Source of the DNA: JBDKGV01 sp039798005 | GTDB lineage: Bacteria; Fibrobacterota; Fibrobacteria; UBA5070 | DNA: 7,248 nt | Assembly (NCBI GenBank): GCA_039798005.1 | Contig: JBDKGV010000182.1 | Location: 1 to 7,248, forward strand | Direction of reading: 5' to 3' | Part shown: positions 1-6,712 of the stretch, one piece after another | How the letters are laid out: each line of letters opens with the position of its first letter | Position numbering within the stretch: position 1 is the stretch's first letter | Program-made: the position numbers and the translations under genes | Notes under the pieces: model-generated | Databases searched by the model: none | What the model was told of the DNA's origin: nothing | Seen by the model: only the letters and a program-made list of their open reading frames with translations

Positions 1-2
1 GG

Positions 3-1115
3 CGCTTCTGGATGGCCTTCCATGAAGATCCCGCCGATCCGACCGGCCTCGTCAGACTCGTCTGCGGCTACGATGAAAACGGGGATTTCGACGTTTCGAC
101 CATCGCTCCCTATCCCGCCGGGATGATCATCCCCACCGGTGTGCGCCAGATGCCGGATGATGCCCAGATCCTCGTCGAGGCGCTGTTCCACCGCCAGGAA
201 CAGATCGGATTCCTCGCCTTCGAGCGGGCCCCCGAGGAGGAGACCGGTCCGATCCTCCTGCGCGAGCACCTCGCCAGCGCCATCAAGGGCGCCCTGCTCG
301 TCAAGCAGAAGGAGGAGCGCGCAAGCGAGCTTGCCAAGGCCCTGGAGACCCTCCACAACAACCAAGAACAACTCCTGAAGCAGGAGAAGATGGCCGCCCT
401 GGGACGCATGACCGCAGGCATCGCCCACGAGATGAACACGCCCTTGGCCGCCCTGCGATCGGCCGTCTCGGAAGCCATCCGCCTTTCGCACGAATACTCC
501 GAATCTGCCGCCGATCCCGATGTCACGGCCGAGGACCACCTTGAGATCTCGGCCGAGCTGAGCCGCGCCCTGGACGTCGCCAATCGCGCCGCCGAAAAGG
601 CCGCCGGATATGTGCAGGGCATCAAGACCCAGACCCGCGACATCGGCTTCCAAGAACAGGTGAGCTTCGATCTGCGCACCCCCATCACCGAATCGATCCT
701 GCTCCTAGGTTTTGCCCTGCGCCACGCCAACTGCGCGATCGAGACGCTGCTCCCCGATTCCGAGTGCCCTTTCCGAGGCAACGCCGGGCACATCCAGCAG
801 ATCGTGACCAACCTGGTCAACAACGCCTTGGATGCCATGGACGGAAGAAGCGCCAAGGCCATCTCGGTCAAGCTCGAGCACAAGGATGCGGAATATCTAC
901 TATCTGTCCAAGACAATGGCTGCGGCATTCCCGCCGAGCATCTCCCTCGAATCTTCGAAATGCTCTTCACCACCAAACCAACGGGACGCGGCACGGGCCT
1001 TGGCCTGTCGATCGTGAGCAACCTCGTCGGAGGCTTGGGTGGACACATCGATGTCCGGAGCCATGAAGACAAAGGGACCTGTTTTGAAATTCGCCTTCCT
1101 GGAGGCAAGGAATGA
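3..1115 (+). CDS. Sensor histidine kinase, C-terminal part (5' end outside window)
   Basis: This is the transmitter part of a two-component sensor kinase, which autophosphorylates on His and passes the phosphate to a response regulator. Numbering is from the Met at position 12, but the frame is open to the window edge (R-F-W precede it), so the true start is probably upstream. Residues ~1-95 look like the end of a GAF-like sensory region (IGFLAFE, then SAIKGALL). A charged, probably coiled-coil helix spans ~97-125. The H-box GIAHEMNTPLAAL puts the phospho-acceptor at His139, in the HExNTPL variant. The HATPase_c domain has an N-box (NLVNNALDAM, 267-276), G1 (DNGCG, 301-305), an F-box region (IFEMLFTTKP, 314-323) and G2 (GRGTGLGL, 325-332), so it looks catalytically complete. 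No membrane segment is visible in this part. It overlaps the next gene by 4 bp (ATGA), which implies co-translation with its likely partner. Related kinases often carry large N-terminal sensor domains; the one here cannot be seen. Confidence 0.93.
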   Translation, partial: RFWMAFHEDPADPTGLVRLVCGYDENGDFDVSTIAPYPAGMIIPTGVRQMPDDAQILVEALFHRQEQIGFLAFERAPEEETGPILLREHLASAIKGALLVKQKEERASELAKALETLHNNQEQLLKQEKMAALGRMTAGIAHEMNTPLAALRSAVSEAIRLSHEYSESAADPDVTAEDHLEISAELSRALDVANRAAEKAAGYVQGIKTQTRDIGFQEQVSFDLRTPITESILLLGFALRHANCAIETLLPDSECPFRGNAGHIQQIVTNLVNNALDAMDGRSAKAISVKLEHKDAEYLLSVQDNGCGIPAEHLPRIFEMLFTTKPTGRGTGLGLSIVSNLVGGLGGHIDVRSHEDKGTCFEIRLPGGKE

Positions 1116-2581
1116 GTCGCAAGTTTCGCAACCAATCGGCATCCGGGAAGACCAGCGGCTTCAGGATCCTCCTCGTCGACGACCAGGAGGAATACCTCGA
1201 AGCCAACCGGATGCTCCTGGAAAGCCATGGCCACACGGTCCTGACCGCAAGCAGCGGCGTCCAGGCCTTGAGCATCCTGCACGTCTCGCCTGTCGATCTC
1301 GTGATGCTGGACTTCTTCATGCCCGGCATGACCGGCGAAGAGGTCGTCGAGGAGCTGCGCAAGTTCAACACCATGGTGCAGGTCGTCCTGCAGACCGGCT
1401 ACGCCTCGGAAAAGCCCGCAAGGGAGCTTCTCAAGCGGCTGGACATCCAAGGGTACCACGACAAGAGCGACGGTCCCGAGAAGCTGCTCCTGTGGGCGGA
1501 CATCGGCCTGAAGGCCGCCTCCCAGATGGCGTCCATCCATCACAGCCGGATGGTCCTGCAGCGCATCCTCCAATCCACCCCTGAGCTGCATCGCATTCAG
1601 CCGCTGTCCGATCTCCTGAACTGCGTCCTTCAGCAGATCTGCCGTCTGATCGAGGCCGAGGATTCGTTCCTGGCCATGCTGCCTGGTTGGGGAGCCGTCG
1701 CCGATCGCCGCCCACCCCTGACCGGATTCATCGCCCTGATCGAAAACGACACGGGCATGGCGTTGCAGATCCACACCGAGAGCACGCTGGTCAACCGGGT
1801 CGATCCGGACACGCTGCCCGCACTGGCCCTGGAGGCGTTGGACAGCGGGCGGATCACCGTCGGGGAAGGGACATCGACCATCCCGCTGCACCTTGGATCG
1901 ATGCATCTTGGCGTGATCCACCTCGATCGCGAAGTCGACCTGGAACGCGACCGGGAGCTTCTGCACATCTTCGCAAACCAAGCGGCCGTCGCCATCCAGA
2001 ACGCCCAGCTCTACGAGATGGCCACGCTGGATCCGTTGACCGGTGCCAACATGCGCCGCCTCTTCGAGCCGAGCCTCCTGCGCGAGTTGCGCAACGCCCT
2101 GCAGGCCAAGTCCCACATGTCCATCCTGATGCTGGATCTGGACGGGCTGAAGAAGATCAACGACACCGGTGGCCACGCCGCGGGCGATGCCGCCCTGGCC
2201 GCCTTCGGTCGTCTGCTGCGCCGTTCGCTGCGCTCCGGCGACTCCGTATGGCGCTTCGGCGGGGACGAATTCGCCGTGATCCTGCCTCACTGCAATCCCC
2301 GCACCTCCATCGCCGTCGCCCGCAGGATCCTGAAGGCGACCGAGAGCGAGATCATCACGCTCAACGGCGAGTTCCCGTTGCGCACCAGCATCGGCGCCGC
2401 AAGCCTGGATGCGGGCGTGTTCCCGATGCCGGAATTCCCCCGCAACCTGCCCATCGCCTACTATCAGGAGATGCTGCACATGTTCGTGCAACGCGCGGAC
2501 GAGGAGCTCTACCGCTCGAAGAAGGAAGGCGGCAACACCGTGCAGCATGCCGGGAACATCGCCTGGAGACTGCCCGGCTGA
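1112..2581 (+). CDS. REC-GAF-GGDEF response regulator, predicted diguanylate cyclase
   Basis: Predicted phosphorylation-controlled diguanylate cyclase (2 GTP to c-di-GMP), cytoplasmic, 489 aa. The REC domain (~17-135) has the acidic pair D23/D24, phospho-acceptor D67 (VMLDFFMPGMTG), T95 and K118. Residues ~165-302 form a GAF-like domain ending in a helix (FANQAAVAIQNAQLYEMA) that leads into the cyclase domain. The GGDEF domain (~305-478) opens with LDPLTGANMRR. It has metal-binding D342 in LMLDLD, the intact active-site loop RFGGDEF (GGDEF at 383-387) and an RSGD inhibitory I-site (374-377) exactly five residues before GGDEF. It is therefore predicted to be active and subject to c-di-GMP product inhibition. 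There is no EAL or HD-GYP domain. Start: ATG at 1112 inside the kinase stop, with GGAGG at 1101-1105. The overlap and the REC domain make the upstream kinase its likely phospho-donor. What the GAF domain binds is unknown. Confidence 0.95.
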   Translation: MSRKFRNQSASGKTSGFRILLVDDQEEYLEANRMLLESHGHTVLTASSGVQALSILHVSPVDLVMLDFFMPGMTGEEVVEELRKFNTMVQVVLQTGYASEKPARELLKRLDIQGYHDKSDGPEKLLLWADIGLKAASQMASIHHSRMVLQRILQSTPELHRIQPLSDLLNCVLQQICRLIEAEDSFLAMLPGWGAVADRRPPLTGFIALIENDTGMALQIHTESTLVNRVDPDTLPALALEALDSGRITVGEGTSTIPLHLGSMHLGVIHLDREVDLERDRELLHIFANQAAVAIQNAQLYEMATLDPLTGANMRRLFEPSLLRELRNALQAKSHMSILMLDLDGLKKINDTGGHAAGDAALAAFGRLLRRSLRSGDSVWRFGGDEFAVILPHCNPRTSIAVARRILKATESEIITLNGEFPLRTSIGAASLDAGVFPMPEFPRNLPIAYYQEMLHMFVQRADEELYRSKKEGGNTVQHAGNIAWRLPG

Positions 2582-2610
2582 TTCAGCCTGTGAAGAGGAT
2601 TCCGCAACGC

Positions 2611-2640
2611 AAAAAGGCCTGTCCATGACAGGCCTTTCGC
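2611..2640. terminator. Rho-independent terminator between convergent genes
   Basis: A perfect 11-bp inverted repeat (AAAGGCCTGTC at 2613-2623 and GACAGGCCTTT at 2627-2637) has a 3-nt loop. It lies about 30 bp after the cyclase stop and 25 bp after the DRTGG gene stop on the other strand. The A-run at 2611-2615 gives the minus-strand transcript a five-U tail. The plus-strand side has only UUU followed by CGCUUCG. It therefore looks stronger for the minus-strand gene but could stop both. Confidence 0.8.
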
Positions 2641-2662
2641 TTCGTACGGGACGAGTTTTTCC

Positions 2663-3019
2663 TTAGCGGTCTGTCCGGATCCCGACCCCGACGGCCTTTT
2701 CACGCAAGGTCGCCAAAGCCGCAGACTGCACCAGCGAGGTCGAGAACAGGGGAATCCCCATCGAGTTCGCCTTCTTGATCTCAGGGCCCTTGGGCTTGAG
2801 GCCGTTGGTGTAGCACACCGCCAGCACATCCGCCTCCTCGCAGACCCGCAGGGACTCGAACGATTCCTGGTTGGTGACCAGCAGCACATTGAAAAGGTCC
2901 TGTGCCATCAGTTCGGCAAATTCGCTGCCTACGAAGACCGTCTCGATGGAGGGCAATTCCTCCTCCGAACCGGACACCTGCTTGGCGTCCAGAATGCCGA
3001 TCAGCTCACCGAGTTCCAT
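2663..3019 (-). CDS. DRTGG-domain protein (118 aa), function unknown
   Basis: A small soluble protein with no signal peptide or membrane segment. Its pattern matches stand-alone DRTGG-domain proteins, a fold also found as a regulatory module in pyrophosphatases, phosphotransacetylases and HPr-kinase-like proteins. Visible traits: a short N-terminal helix (MELGELIGILDAK), a V-x-G-S-E-x-x-x-L-M-A segment (30-39), a hydrophobic strand NVLLVTNQ (44-51), a second strand ADVLAVCYTNGLKPKGPEI (63-81) and the typical ending KANSMGIPLFSTSL (83-96). These read as alternating strands and helices. The literal DRTGG motif is not present, which is common in such stand-alone members. Start: ATG at 3019 with GGAGGT (complement of 3028-3033) 8 nt upstream; the stop is TAA. 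It is transcribed divergently from purQ and ends at the shared hairpin. Domain family fairly sure from sequence feel alone; the role is unknown, and nucleotide or ligand sensing is only a guess. Confidence 0.8.
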   Translation of the reverse strand: MELGELIGILDAKQVSGSEEELPSIETVFVGSEFAELMAQDLFNVLLVTNQESFESLRVCEEADVLAVCYTNGLKPKGPEIKKANSMGIPLFSTSLVQSAALATLREKAVGVGIRTDR

Positions 3020-3033
3020 TCGTTGCGACCTCC

Positions 3034-3090
3034 ATCAATGGGTAATTCATACATGCTCAACAATAATATCTCGCGCACCATTTCAAGGCA
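3034..3090 (-). promoter_or_regulatory. Candidate promoter for the DRTGG gene
   Basis: Within the AT-richer divergent spacer the minus strand shows a good -10-like box, TATTAT (complement of 3063-3068). A weak -35-like CTGCCT (complement of 3086-3091) lies 17 nt upstream. Transcription would start near 3056, giving a leader of about 36 nt that contains the GGAGGT ribosome site. The -35 match is poor (3 of 6), so this is tentative. Confidence 0.3.
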
Positions 3091-3093
3091 GGT

Positions 3094-3122
3094 TTGCGGA
3101 AGTTTGCGCGGATGGGTATCTT
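3094..3122 (+). promoter_or_regulatory. Candidate sigma-70-type promoter for purQ
   Basis: TTGCGG (3094-3099), a 17-nt spacer and TATCTT (3117-3122) resemble a housekeeping promoter, with matches of 3-4 of 6 in each box. The predicted start is near 3129, leaving about 28 nt of leader before the purQ ATG with GGGGAAG at 3144-3150. I see no purine-riboswitch or PurR-box signature in this short leader. Confidence 0.4.
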
Positions 3123-3157
3123 TGCAGCCTCAAACCACATTCTGGGGAAGTCACTTC

Positions 3158-3943
3158 ATGCACAAGGTACCAGTCGCCGTCCTGGCGGGCTACGGCATCA
3201 ATTCCGAACACGAACTCGTCCACGGGTTCGAACTGGCCGGTGCCGCCCCGGAACGCATCCACATCTCGGACCTCGTGGATGGCCACAAGCGCCTGACGGA
3301 CTACCGCATCATCGCCTTCCCCGGCGGCTTCTCCTTTGGCGACCACATCGCCTCCGGACGCGTGCTTGCGGTCAAGGTCCAGGCCCACCTGGGCGAGCAG
3401 CTGCGCGAAAGCGTCGAGAAGGGCGCCTTGGTCATCGGCATCTGCAACGGCTTCCAGGTCATCACCAAGATGGGACTGCTGCCCGGCATCGCGGGCCTGC
3501 CCAAGCCCGGCGAGTCCTGGGAACAGGAAGCCACGCTCACGTTCAACGATTCCGGCAAGTTCGAGGACCGCTGGTGCCCGATGGTCGCCAACCAGAAGTC
3601 CAACTGCGTCTGGACCCGAGGATTGTCCGACTTCGAACTGCCCGTGCGCCACGGCGAAGGCAAGTGGATCCACAAGGACGAGGCGATCCGCCAAGCGATC
3701 CTGACCGGAAACCTCGACTGCCTGCGCTACGGTGCTTCCGAGTACCCCGGCAATCCCAACGGCAGCCAAGACGACATCGCCGGCGTGTGCGACCCGACGG
3801 GCCGTCTCTTTGGCCTGATGCCCCACCCGGAGGTCTTCCTGCGCGGCAGCCAGCACCCTCGCTGGACCCGTGGCGACTTCAATCCGGAAGCTGAAGGCAC
3901 CGGCCTTGCGATCCTGAGAAACGGCGTGCAAGCCGCATCCTGA
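3158..3943 (+). CDS. purQ: Phosphoribosylformylglycinamidine synthase, glutaminase subunit PurQ
   Basis: Glutaminase subunit of FGAM synthase in de novo purine synthesis. It hydrolyses glutamine and feeds ammonia to PurL, which converts FGAR to FGAM with ATP; it acts in the cytoplasm, usually with PurL and PurS. The protein is a 261-aa class I glutamine amidotransferase. Seen: the start VPVAVLAGYGINSEHEL, the oxyanion/loop region AFPGGFSFGDHIASGR (53-68), the nucleophile elbow GICNGFQ with Cys96, the RHGEGK segment (164-169), YPGNPNGS (196-203), and FGLMPHPE supplying His223 and Glu225. The catalytic triad is complete. It is slightly longer than the ~225-aa Bacillus-type PurQ and has a C-terminal HPRWTR segment (233-238). 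The ATG at 3158 is chosen over an in-frame upstream start at 3023 because homology begins there and GGGGAAG lies 7 nt upstream; the extra upstream residues look like translated leader. purL and purS are not in the window. Confidence 0.95.
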   Translation: MHKVPVAVLAGYGINSEHELVHGFELAGAAPERIHISDLVDGHKRLTDYRIIAFPGGFSFGDHIASGRVLAVKVQAHLGEQLRESVEKGALVIGICNGFQVITKMGLLPGIAGLPKPGESWEQEATLTFNDSGKFEDRWCPMVANQKSNCVWTRGLSDFELPVRHGEGKWIHKDEAIRQAILTGNLDCLRYGASEYPGNPNGSQDDIAGVCDPTGRLFGLMPHPEVFLRGSQHPRWTRGDFNPEAEGTGLAILRNGVQAAS

Positions 3944-3949
3944 CCCGTT

Positions 3950-3979
3950 CCGGAGGGAGCCTGACCTGGGCTCTCCCGG
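3950..3979 (+). other. Stem-loop in the purQ-lptB gap
   Basis: Starting 7 nt after the purQ stop, CCGG-A-GGGAGCC pairs with GGCTCTCCCGG. This makes 11 bp with one bulged A (3954), one G-U pair and a 7-nt loop (3962-3968). No clean T-run follows (only GTTTGATTGTT further on). It may attenuate or end purQ transcription, or protect the mRNA 3' end, but a true terminator is uncertain. Confidence 0.5.
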
Positions 3980-4013
3980 CACTTCCCGTTTGATTGTTCC
4001 CGGAGCCCCCACC

Positions 4014-4835
4014 ATGGAAGAACGCGACGAAAATCCGGCCGAAGCCACGGAGCTTCCCGCCCACGAGACACCTTCGCATCCGGTTGCACCGGCCCCTCAA
4101 GCCGCGCTACCCCGTCGCGTGATCGAAGCCCGCGACCTCGTCAAGAGCTACGGCGGTCGCCGGGTGGTGGATGGCGTGAACATCACGGTGAAGCAGGGCG
4201 AGATCGTCGGACTGCTTGGCCCCAACGGCGCCGGCAAGACCACGACCTTCTACATGGTGGTGGGCATGGTGCGCCCCAACCGCGGCAAGGTCATGCTGGA
4301 TGGCAAGGACATCTCCTCCAAGCCCATGTACCGCCGCGCCCGCATGGGCCTGGGCTACCTGTCGCAGGAGGCCAGCATCTTCCGCAGCCTCTCCGTCTGG
4401 GACAACATCATGTCCGTCCTCCAGGTGCGCGGCTACCCTCGCGCCCGCCGCAAGGAACGCTGCGAGGAATTGATGGAGGAACTGCGCATCGCCCGGTTGC
4501 GCAAGTCGCAGGCGGTCACGCTTTCCGGAGGCGAACGCAGGCGTCTGGAGATCGCACGATCCTTGGCCGCCGATCCCGCCTTCCTGCTTTTGGACGAGCC
4601 GTTTGCCGGCGTGGACCCCATCGCGATCGAGGACATCCAATCCATCGTGGGCACCCTGCGCGACCGCGGCTTGGGAATCCTGATCACCGATCACAACGTG
4701 CGCGAGACGCTGGCCATCACCGACCGCTCCTACATCCTCTTCGACGGGCGCATCCTGACCGAAGGCGATGCGGAGTTCCTGGCCAACGATCCGACCGCCC
4801 GCAAATCCTACCTGGGCGAGCGTTTCTCGCTCTGA
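4014..4835 (+). CDS. lptB: LPS export ABC transporter ATP-binding protein LptB
   Basis: ATPase of the LptB2FG complex, which extracts lipopolysaccharide from the inner membrane and drives it along the LptC-A-D bridge. It acts on the cytoplasmic face as a dimer. Seen in the 273-aa product: Walker A GPNGAGKTT (69-77), Q-loop Gln118 in GLGYLSQEASIFRSLSV, ABC signature LSGGE (170-174), Walker B LLLDEP with D194/E195, the LptB-typical EPFAGVDPIAIEDIQSIV (195-212), and the H-loop His227 in LITDHNVRETLAITDRSYIL. All catalytic elements are intact. The first ~35 residues are an acidic, Pro/Ala/His-rich extension (many E and P) before the ABC fold begins at VIEARDLVKSYGG; common LptB proteins (~240 aa) lack it. 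ATG 4014 is preferred because GGAG (4002-4005) sits 8 nt upstream; an in-frame TTG at 3990 would add 8 residues but has no better site. lptA, lptC and rpoN, frequent neighbours elsewhere, are absent. Confidence 0.95.
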   Translation: MEERDENPAEATELPAHETPSHPVAPAPQAALPRRVIEARDLVKSYGGRRVVDGVNITVKQGEIVGLLGPNGAGKTTTFYMVVGMVRPNRGKVMLDGKDISSKPMYRRARMGLGYLSQEASIFRSLSVWDNIMSVLQVRGYPRARRKERCEELMEELRIARLRKSQAVTLSGGERRRLEIARSLAADPAFLLLDEPFAGVDPIAIEDIQSIVGTLRDRGLGILITDHNVRETLAITDRSYILFDGRILTEGDAEFLANDPTARKSYLGERFSL

Positions 4836-4877
4836 GCCCGATTTCGGGGCGCAAGGCCTGCGTCCGGAAACCGCCCT

Positions 4878-4897
4878 TCGGGAATTACCTTTCCCGA
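4878..4897 (+). other. Stem-loop in the pfp leader
   Basis: TCGGGAA (4878-4884) and TTCCCGA (4891-4897) form a perfect 7-bp stem with a 6-nt loop, about 43 nt before the pfp start codon. A smaller CCCG-ATTT-CGGG hairpin sits at 4837-4848, just after the lptB stop. No T-run follows either, so they are not obvious terminators. They could be leader structure or chance in GC-rich DNA. Confidence 0.4.
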
Positions 4898-4940
4898 CCG
4901 AATCATCCACCAACCATCCATACCAAGGGAATCGCAACAC

Positions 4941-6581
4941 ATGTCGCTTTCTGCTCTTCAGACCGCTCGCAAGGCCTACCAGCCCAAGCTTCCTCCCGTG
5001 CTGCGCAAGGGCCCGGCCGCCGTCGAGATCAAGTTCGGCGCCGCCACCGAGTCGATCGCCGACCAGGCCGCCGTCAAGGCCCTGTTCCCCATGACCTACG
5101 GACAGCCCGTCGCCGAGTTCGTGGCCGGCACCTCCGCCCTTGAGAAGGCCCTGACCGTGGGCGTCGTGCTCTCCGGTGGCCAAGCTCCGGGCGGCCACAA
5201 CGTGATCGCCGGCATCTTCGACGGTCTCAAGGCCATCAACAGCGCCTCTCGCGTGTTGGGCTTCCTGGGCGGCCCGAGCGGCCTCGAGGAAGGCAAGTAC
5301 CTCGAGATCACCCCCGAGATCATGGACAGCTACCGCAACACCGGCGGCTTCGACATCATCGGTTCCGGCCGCACCAAGCTCGAGACCGAAGAGCAGTTCC
5401 TCAAGTGCAAGGCCGTGCTGGAAGGCCTGAAGGCCGACGCCGTGGTCATCATCGGTGGCGACGACTCCAACACCAACGCAGCCGTCCTTGCCGAATGGTT
5501 CAAGGCCCAGGGCTCCTCTGTCGTGGTCGTGGGCTGCCCCAAGACCATCGACGGCGACCTGAAGAACGCCCAGATCCCCACCTCGTTCGGCTTCGACACC
5601 GCCGCCAAGACCTACGCCGAGCTCATCGGCAACATCCAGCGCGACTGCCTCTCGGCCAAGAAGTACTGGCACTTCATCAAGATCATGGGACGCTCCGCCT
5701 CCCACTTGGCTCTTGAGGCTGCCCTCCAGACCCAGCCCAACCTGTGCCTGATCTCCGAGGAGATCGAGCTCAAGGGACAGACCCTGGCCCAGGTCGTGGC
5801 CTCCATGGCCGACCTCGTGGACGCCCGCTCCAAGGCCGGCAAGAACTTCGGCGTCGCCGTGATCCCCGAAGGCCTCGTGGAGTTCATGCCCGACGTCAAG
5901 AAGCTGATCTCCACCCTGAACGACCTGATGGCCCACGAAGAGAAGGCCTTCGAGGCCGCCGCCGACCAGGCCGCCAAGGAAGAGCTCCTGAAGAAGCATC
6001 TGGCCGCCGACGTCGCCGCCACCTACTTCTCGCTGCCCTTCGGCATCCGTGGACAGCTCCTCCTCGACCGCGACCCGCACGGAAACGTCCAGGTCTCCCG
6101 CATCGAGACCGAGAAGCTCTTAGGCGAGATGGTCACCGCAGAGCTCAAGGGCCGCGCCTCCAAGGCCAAGTTCTCGTTCCTGACCCACTTCTTCGGCTAC
6201 GAGGGCCGTTGCGCCGCGCCGTCGAACTTCGACGCCGACTATTGCTACTCCTTGGGCTACGTGGCCTCGCTTCTGATCAAGGGCGGCAACACCGGCTACA
6301 TGGCCACCTGCTCCAACCTGACCAAGGGCATCGAGAACTGGGTCCCCGGCGGCATCCCCGTCACCCAGATGATGAACATCGAGCGTCGCCACGGCCACGA
6401 CAAGGCCGTGATCCGCAAGGCTCTCGTGGAGCTGGACGCTGCTCCGTTCAAGAAGCTCGAAGCCAACCGTCAGGTGTGGGCCGAGACCGAGGCCTACGTG
6501 TACCCGGGCCCGATCCAGTACTGGGGACCGACCGAGGTGTGCGACGCCACCACCAAGACCCTGGAACTCGAGCAGGGCTGA
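4941..6581 (+). CDS. pfp: Diphosphate--fructose-6-phosphate 1-phosphotransferase (PPi-dependent phosphofructokinase), long type
   Basis: Catalyses the reversible step fructose 6-phosphate + PPi to fructose 1,6-bisphosphate + Pi, serving glycolysis and gluconeogenesis in the cytoplasm. The length of 546 aa fits the long clade of bacterial and plant-beta-like enzymes. Seen: the phosphate-binding start VGVVLSGGQAPGGHN (73-87), GGDDS (172-176) where the second Asp is the known marker for PPi rather than ATP use, PKTIDGDL (200-207) with the PPi-type Lys and the catalytic Asp of TID, MGRSASH (249-255), IPEGL (308-312) and GYEGR (419-423) for sugar-phosphate binding. The ~325-400 region holds the alpha-helical insert typical of this clade. 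Start: ATG 4941 with AAGGGA at 4925-4930, 10 nt upstream. Codon choice is very biased (GCC, AAG, GAG, ATC, CTC/CTG), which suggests high expression. A strong terminator follows. No ATP-dependent pfkA is visible here, so whether it is the main glycolytic enzyme is inference. Confidence 0.96.
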   Translation: MSLSALQTARKAYQPKLPPVLRKGPAAVEIKFGAATESIADQAAVKALFPMTYGQPVAEFVAGTSALEKALTVGVVLSGGQAPGGHNVIAGIFDGLKAINSASRVLGFLGGPSGLEEGKYLEITPEIMDSYRNTGGFDIIGSGRTKLETEEQFLKCKAVLEGLKADAVVIIGGDDSNTNAAVLAEWFKAQGSSVVVVGCPKTIDGDLKNAQIPTSFGFDTAAKTYAELIGNIQRDCLSAKKYWHFIKIMGRSASHLALEAALQTQPNLCLISEEIELKGQTLAQVVASMADLVDARSKAGKNFGVAVIPEGLVEFMPDVKKLISTLNDLMAHEEKAFEAAADQAAKEELLKKHLAADVAATYFSLPFGIRGQLLLDRDPHGNVQVSRIETEKLLGEMVTAELKGRASKAKFSFLTHFFGYEGRCAAPSNFDADYCYSLGYVASLLIKGGNTGYMATCSNLTKGIENWVPGGIPVTQMMNIERRHGHDKAVIRKALVELDAAPFKKLEANRQVWAETEAYVYPGPIQYWGPTEVCDATTKTLELEQG

Positions 6582-6712
6582 CTCGTCCAGGAAGGCGCAT
6601 TCTCGCCGCTGTCACCACTCGCCGTAGGTTCCACTACGGCTTCGGGCTCCATCAGCTTCGACTGCATCCTTCCTGAACTTCGTCAATTTGTCAGTATTTG
6701 TCGTGATACACG

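Noticed and set aside
110..2626. 838-aa open frame on the minus strand opposite the kinase and cyclase genes
   Set aside because: It is fully antisense to two genes with clear catalytic motifs. Its translation is a low-complexity Gln/Arg/Ser mix without recognisable domains, as expected from strong GC bias at third positions.
3023..3157. In-frame N-terminal extension of purQ from an upstream ATG
   Set aside because: PurQ similarity starts at the ATG at 3158, which has GGGGAAG at good spacing. The extra 45 residues cover the promoter region and look random.
3990..4013. TTG start adding 8 residues to lptB
   Set aside because: ATG 4014 has GGAG at 8 nt, while the TTG has no comparable site. 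The difference is small either way.
3083..4048. 321-aa minus-strand frame opposite purQ
   Set aside because: It is antisense to a PurQ with an intact catalytic triad. The translation has no motif and no start signal.
4905..4925. CCA/CATCCA-rich short repeats before pfp
   Set aside because: Only two or three copies of a very short, low-complexity unit; no array structure.
4107..6080. 657-aa open frame on the minus strand opposite lptB and pfp
   Set aside because: The Gly/Leu/Val/His-rich translation has no domain and crosses two well-supported genes and their gap; it is a shadow frame.
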